NCBI GenBank assembly: GCA_034434635.1
Contig: DAOTYX010000025.1
Location: 1-18,924, forward strand
Reading direction: 5' to 3'
DNA: 18,924 nucleotides
DNA from: DAOTYX01 sp034434635
GTDB lineage: Bacteria; Chloroflexota; Anaerolineae; B4-G1; DUEL01
In this document: positions 15,425-18,924 of the stretch, piece by piece
Position numbering within the stretch: the first letter of the stretch is position 1
How the letters are laid out: the number at the start of each line of letters is the position of its first letter
Made by a program: the position numbers and the translations under genes
Notes under the pieces: model-generated
The model's database searches: none
What the model saw: the letters and a program-made list of their open reading frames with translations, nothing else
What the model was told of the DNA's origin: nothing

Positions 15425-17122
15425 ATGGACACTCCGAACCTTCGCTGGTGGGGTTGGGGTACCCTCGACCAGGACTACTCTCTGGTTGGCCGTTCCCGCT
15501 TTTGGCCGACGCTGCAGGCCTGGTTGGAACTCCCCTCCGAACTGACGCACCGGCCTCCTGTATCTCTGGAGGAGATTCGCCTGCGTCCGCCGCGGCTGGA
15601 CGACCCGGTGTTGGCTTCGCTGGTGCGACGGGTGGGAGCGGAGGCGGTGCGCACCGACCTGCGCTGTCGGGTGGAACACGCCTACGGCAAGGCCTACCGC
15701 GACCTGGTGCGCATCCGCACCGGGGACATCCCCAACCCACCCGACGTGGTCGTCTATCCCGCCGACGAGGGTCAGGTGGCCAGTGTGCTGGCCTGGGCCG
15801 CCGACCGGGACATCGCGGTCATCCCTTTCGGCGGGGGAAGCAGCGTCCTGGGTGGGGTTGAACCAGAGCCGGGCGAACGGCTGGTGCTCACCCTCGACCT
15901 GGCCTGCCTCGACCGTCTGGTGGCGCTCGACCGTACCTCGTGGACGGCGCGCCTGCAGGCCGGGGCCACCGGCCCGGAAGTGGAGGCGCTGCTCAATGCG
16001 CAGGGCTTCACCCTGGGCCACTTCCCGCAATCCTTCGAGTTCTCCACCCTCGGCGGCTGGATCGCCACACGCGCTGCCGGGCAGACCTCCACCGGCTACG
16101 GCAAGATCGAGCACATGACCCAGGCGGTGCGGCTGGTGGGGCCGACGGGTATCCTGGAGACCCGTGACACCCCTGCCACTGCGACCGGTCCCTCCCTGCT
16201 CAACCTCATTATCGGCTCTGAGGGCACCTGTGGGGTGATCGTCGAGGCCACGATGCGCATCCATCCCCGCCCGGCGGTGCAGGACTACCGCGGCATCCTG
16301 TTCCACAACCTGGAGGACGGCGTGGCGGCGCTGCGTGACCTGATGCAGCATGGCCCCAAGCCCACCATCGCCCGTCTCTCCGACGCCAGCGAGACCGCTG
16401 CGTTTGCCGTGCTGGGCCACGAACACCACGGCCTGCGGGCGCTGGTGGATCAGGTGCTGGAATCCTACCTGCACGGAAAAGGATACGACCTTGCTGGCGG
16501 CAGTTGCCTGCTGATCCTGGGCTATGACGGCGAACCGCAAGGCGTGCGCCGGCTCTGGCGACAGGCCCTGCCGCTCTGCCGCGACCACGGCGGGCTGGCT
16601 CTGGGCGCAGCCGTGGGCCGGTCGTGGAAGAGGGACCGTTTTGCCCAGCCCTACCTGCGCGACACGCTCCTGGGGGTGGGGGTGATGGTGGATACGCTGG
16701 AGACCGCCACCTCGTGGTCCAACCTGCTACACGTCTACGAGGAAATGACCGCTGCGATCCGCGCCACGATCCAGGCCACCGGTGGGGGGCCGGGGTTTGT
16801 GATGACCCACGTCTCCCACATGTACGAATGGGGTGCCTCCCTCTACACCACCTTTTTGGGACGCCAGGCGCCCGGCGAGGAGATCACGCAGTGGTGGGCG
16901 GTGAAGCGCGCAGCGACAGAGGCCATCCTCGCCGCTGGCGGCACGCTCAGCCACCACCACGGCATTGGCCGCGACCATGCCCCGTGGATGGAGCAGGAGA
17001 TCGGCCCGCTGGGCCTGACCACCCTGCGCGCGCTGCGGCAGACGCTCGACCCGGCGGGGATCATGAACCCCGGCCTGCTGCGCGGCGACCCGACGTGGTC
17101 CCCCTGTCGAGGTGACTCGTGA
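15425..17122 (+). CDS. FAD-binding oxidase, alkylglycerone-phosphate synthase-like
   Basis: This 565-residue flavoprotein belongs to the vanillyl-alcohol-oxidase/PCMH family and is closest in motifs to alkyldihydroxyacetone-phosphate synthase. That enzyme exchanges the acyl chain of acyl-DHAP for a fatty alcohol to make ether lipids. The N-terminal RWWGWGTLDQDY (7-18) matches the AGPS signature. FAD-binding segments are PFGGGSSVLGGV (134-145) and GHFPQSFEFSTLGGWIATR (198-216), with GSEGTCGVI further on. The histidine-rich SHHHGIGRDHAPWM (509-522) holds the residues typical of the AGPS active site, and the end LDPAGIMNPG is standard. A TGAGG site overlapping the preceding stop serves the ATG. 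The 3' end overlaps glpD by 4 bp. A related alpha-hydroxy-acid or glycolate-type oxidase cannot be excluded. Confidence 0.82.
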   Translation: MDTPNLRWWGWGTLDQDYSLVGRSRFWPTLQAWLELPSELTHRPPVSLEEIRLRPPRLDDPVLASLVRRVGAEAVRTDLRCRVEHAYGKAYRDLVRIRTGDIPNPPDVVVYPADEGQVASVLAWAADRDIAVIPFGGGSSVLGGVEPEPGERLVLTLDLACLDRLVALDRTSWTARLQAGATGPEVEALLNAQGFTLGHFPQSFEFSTLGGWIATRAAGQTSTGYGKIEHMTQAVRLVGPTGILETRDTPATATGPSLLNLIIGSEGTCGVIVEATMRIHPRPAVQDYRGILFHNLEDGVAALRDLMQHGPKPTIARLSDASETAAFAVLGHEHHGLRALVDQVLESYLHGKGYDLAGGSCLLILGYDGEPQGVRRLWRQALPLCRDHGGLALGAAVGRSWKRDRFAQPYLRDTLLGVGVMVDTLETATSWSNLLHVYEEMTAAIRATIQATGGGPGFVMTHVSHMYEWGASLYTTFLGRQAPGEEITQWWAVKRAATEAILAAGGTLSHHHGIGRDHAPWMEQEIGPLGLTTLRALRQTLDPAGIMNPGLLRGDPTWSPCRGDS

Positions 17123-18756
17123 GCCAACCCGACTACTACCGTCCGTTCTCCGCCGCTGCCCGCCAGGAGAACCTGGAGCGGCTGGGCAGCGAGACGTTCG
17201 ACCTGCTGGTCATCGGCGGGGGGATCACCGGCGCGGCGATCGCCCGCGACGCAGCCCTGCGCGGCCTGCACACCGCCCTGGTCGAGAAGGGGGACTTCGC
17301 CAGCGGCACCAGCAGCCGTTCCACCCGCCTGGTCCACGGTGGCATCCGCTACCTGGAATACGGCGAGTTCAGGCTGGTCTTCGACGCCTGCAACGAGCGG
17401 CGCATCCTGCGGCAGATCGCCCCGCGGTTGGTGCGCCCGCTGGCCTTCCTCTACCCCCTCTACGTGGGGGAGAAACCTGCGGCCTGGAAACTGCGCATCG
17501 GCCTGACGCTGTATGATGCGCTGAGCCTTTTCCGTAATGTACAGAACCACCGTTGGCTGCCGCTGGACGAGGTGCGACGGCGCGAGCCGCTCGTGGCCGG
17601 CCGCGGGTTGATGGCCGTGGCCCGCTACTACGACGCCCAGGTCAACGACGCCCGCCTGACCTTGACGATGGCTCGTTCGGCCCACCTCAACGGCGCGGTG
17701 GTGGCCAACTACGCCCGCGTCGTGGGGTTGCTCAAGGCCCAGGGGCGCGTCGTGGGTGCGCAGGTGGTGGACGAGCGCAGCGGCCGACAGATCGAGGTGC
17801 GGGCAAGGGTGGTCGTCAATGCCACCGGCATCTGGGTAGATAGCCTGCGGACGCTGGACACGGCGCGTGAACGCCCGATGGTCCGCCCAACCAAGGGGAT
17901 TCACCTGCTGATCCCCCGCGTGCGGCTCAACTGCCAGCACGCGGTGCTCTTCAGCGTCCCCCGCGACGGACGGCATATCTTCCTCATCCCCTGGGGGGAC
18001 TTCGCGCTGGTGGGCACGACCGATACCGACTATCAGGGCGACCCAGACGCTCCGGCGGCGACGGCGGAGGATGTGGCCTACCTGCTGGAGGCGATGTGGC
18101 ACACCTTCCCCGGCGCTCAGGTGAGCGAGTCCGACATCGTCAGCACCTTCGCCGGCCTGCGTCCGCTCGTCTCCGCCCCCGGCCACCCCTCGGCTGTCTC
18201 TCGCGCCCACGTCATTCTGGAAGACCCCTCGGGGTTGTTCACCATCACGGGCGGCAAACTGACCACTGCCCGGCTGATGGCCAAACAGATGACTGACCGG
18301 GTGCAGCAGCGGCTGGCGGGACAGTTCGGCCTGACAGCGCAGGCGGAATGCCGCACGCGGGAACCGCTGGAGGGGGCGCAGTTCGAGCCATTGACCTTGA
18401 GCGGCGTGGATGAGACGGTAGGCAGGCGCCTGGCCGATACCTACGGCGGGGATGCCCGCTGGGTGCTGGCCTACGCGGAGGAGAATCCCGCCCTGGGGGA
18501 GCGCATCGTGCCGGGGCTGCCTTACCTGATAGCAGAGGGGCTGTATGCGGTGCAGCATGAGATGGCGGTGACGCTGTGCGACGTGCTGATGCGCCGCACC
18601 CACGTCATCTATGAGGCGCCGGATGGAGGGCTATCACGGGCGCGGGCGGTCGCGGAGCAGATGGCCCCCCGTTTGGGTTGGGACGAAGCGGAGATCGAGC
18701 GGCAGGTTGCTGCATACGCAGCGCAGGTCGCACTGACCCAGGCCTGGCGGCGGTGA
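17119..18756 (+). CDS. glpD: FAD-dependent glycerol-3-phosphate dehydrogenase
   Basis: GlpD oxidises glycerol-3-phosphate to dihydroxyacetone phosphate and passes electrons to the quinone pool at the inner face of the membrane. The 545 residues begin with an FAD dinucleotide-binding fold, LLVIGGGITGAAIARDAALR (29-48). The family signature EKGDFASGTSSRSTRLVHGG lies at 56-75, then GIRYLEYGEFRLV. The mid-protein RPTKGIHLLIPR and PWGDFALVGTTDTDY segments and a C-terminal DAO_C domain (about 400-525) are as expected. The start is a GTG overlapping the upstream stop (GTGA), with GAGGTG about 6 nt before it. Its DHAP product is the backbone used by the neighbouring AGPS-like enzyme's pathway. No glpK or glpF is visible in the window. 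Confidence 0.93.
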   Translation: MSQPDYYRPFSAAARQENLERLGSETFDLLVIGGGITGAAIARDAALRGLHTALVEKGDFASGTSSRSTRLVHGGIRYLEYGEFRLVFDACNERRILRQIAPRLVRPLAFLYPLYVGEKPAAWKLRIGLTLYDALSLFRNVQNHRWLPLDEVRRREPLVAGRGLMAVARYYDAQVNDARLTLTMARSAHLNGAVVANYARVVGLLKAQGRVVGAQVVDERSGRQIEVRARVVVNATGIWVDSLRTLDTARERPMVRPTKGIHLLIPRVRLNCQHAVLFSVPRDGRHIFLIPWGDFALVGTTDTDYQGDPDAPAATAEDVAYLLEAMWHTFPGAQVSESDIVSTFAGLRPLVSAPGHPSAVSRAHVILEDPSGLFTITGGKLTTARLMAKQMTDRVQQRLAGQFGLTAQAECRTREPLEGAQFEPLTLSGVDETVGRRLADTYGGDARWVLAYAEENPALGERIVPGLPYLIAEGLYAVQHEMAVTLCDVLMRRTHVIYEAPDGGLSRARAVAEQMAPRLGWDEAEIERQVAAYAAQVALTQAWRR

Positions 18757-18777
18757 CCGCGGGCGGGGTCCGGCGAT

Positions 18778-18912
18778 CCCGTGGCGGCGGCATCCCATCC
18801 CGTGGCGGCAGCATCCCATCCCGTAGCGGCGGCATCCCATGCCGTAGCGGCGGCATCCCATGCCGTGGCGGCGGCATCCCATGCCGTGGCGGCGGCATCC
18901 CATGCCGCCGCC
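18778..18912. repeat. six tandem copies of a 21-bp repeat, ending in a perfect hairpin
   Basis: Six contiguous 21-bp units begin at 18778, 18799, 18820, 18841, 18862 and 18883. They share the core GTGGCGGCGGCATCCCAT, with a G/A variation (GTAGC in copies 3 and 4), one GGCAGC in copy 2, and CCC (copies 1-3) or GCC (copies 4-6) as the first three bases. The array lies 21 bp after the glpD stop and runs nearly to the window end. There are no spacers, so it is not a CRISPR. Reading frames that cross it give MGCRRHG-type heptads, but nothing supports translation. Confidence 0.92.
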
Positions 18913-18913
18913 A
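18887..18913. terminator. strong hairpin at the end of the repeat array, possible terminator of the glpD operon
   Basis: TGGCGGCGGCAT (18887-18898), loop CCC, then ATGCCGCCGCCA (18902-18913) form a perfect 12-bp stem. Purine-rich GGAGAGGGGA follows instead of a T tract, so it is not a canonical Rho-independent terminator. It could still block, pause or protect the 3' end of the glpD operon transcript. Confidence 0.5.
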
Positions 18914-18924
18914 GGAGAGGGGGA

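Noticed and set aside
15392..18603. Long minus-strand frames opposite the AGPS-like and glpD genes
   Set aside because: They are shadows of two plus-strand genes with clear FAD motifs, and have no family features of their own.
18605..18903. Minus-strand frames giving MPPPRHG and MGCRRHG heptad proteins
   Set aside because: They are produced by translating the 21-bp DNA repeat (multiple of three). There is no ribosome site, and they overlap the 3' end of glpD.
18778..18912. Possible CRISPR array
   Set aside because: Units are directly contiguous with no unique spacers, and no cas genes are nearby.

Overview
This is a high-GC bacterial chromosomal window, mostly housekeeping DNA, and most likely from a member of the Chloroflexota (Anaerolineae-like). 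That assignment is inference. It rests on an ECF sigma factor paired with a DUF5667 membrane protein, the SbcC type, an AIM24/TIGR00266 protein and the overall gene style. No rRNA, tRNA, transposase, integrase or CRISPR array was seen.

Left two thirds (1-12675), minus strand: ten genes in one direction with gaps of 0-25 bp or short overlaps, possibly one long transcription unit. In transcription order they are hisS, nadK, a DNA methyltransferase, an XcyI-like restriction endonuclease, a zinc-finger membrane protein, recN, a putrescine-type carbamoyltransferase, an APC permease, agmatine deiminase and sbcC (cut by the window start). A TAGACA-N16-TATAAT promoter lies just upstream of hisS. Three functional layers are mixed here: translation and cofactor genes, DNA break repair (recN, sbcC), and a compact agmatine deiminase cassette that would turn agmatine into putrescine plus carbamoyl phosphate. 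The restriction-modification pair sits between nadK and recN, has visibly lower GC than its neighbours, and looks acquired.

Right third (12676-18924), plus strand: a divergent ECF sigma factor gene overlaps its DUF5667 partner, a single-pass membrane protein with a Gln/Pro-rich exported tail built on a 30-bp coding repeat. A terminator hairpin follows. A second unit with its own promoter then encodes an AIM24-family protein, an alkylglycerone-phosphate-synthase-like FAD enzyme and FAD-dependent glycerol-3-phosphate dehydrogenase, tightly packed. The last two are linked through dihydroxyacetone phosphate, which suggests glycerol or ether-lipid metabolism. The window ends in six head-to-tail copies of a 21-bp repeat that finish in a perfect 12-bp-stem hairpin.

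The points most worth a second look are the inserted R-M pair, the carbamoyltransferase with a replaced SMG loop, a heptamer-repeat element translated in frame inside recN, the terminal repeat/hairpin array, and the AIM24-AGPS-GlpD gene set. I saw no clear evidence of a wholly new defence or mobile system.
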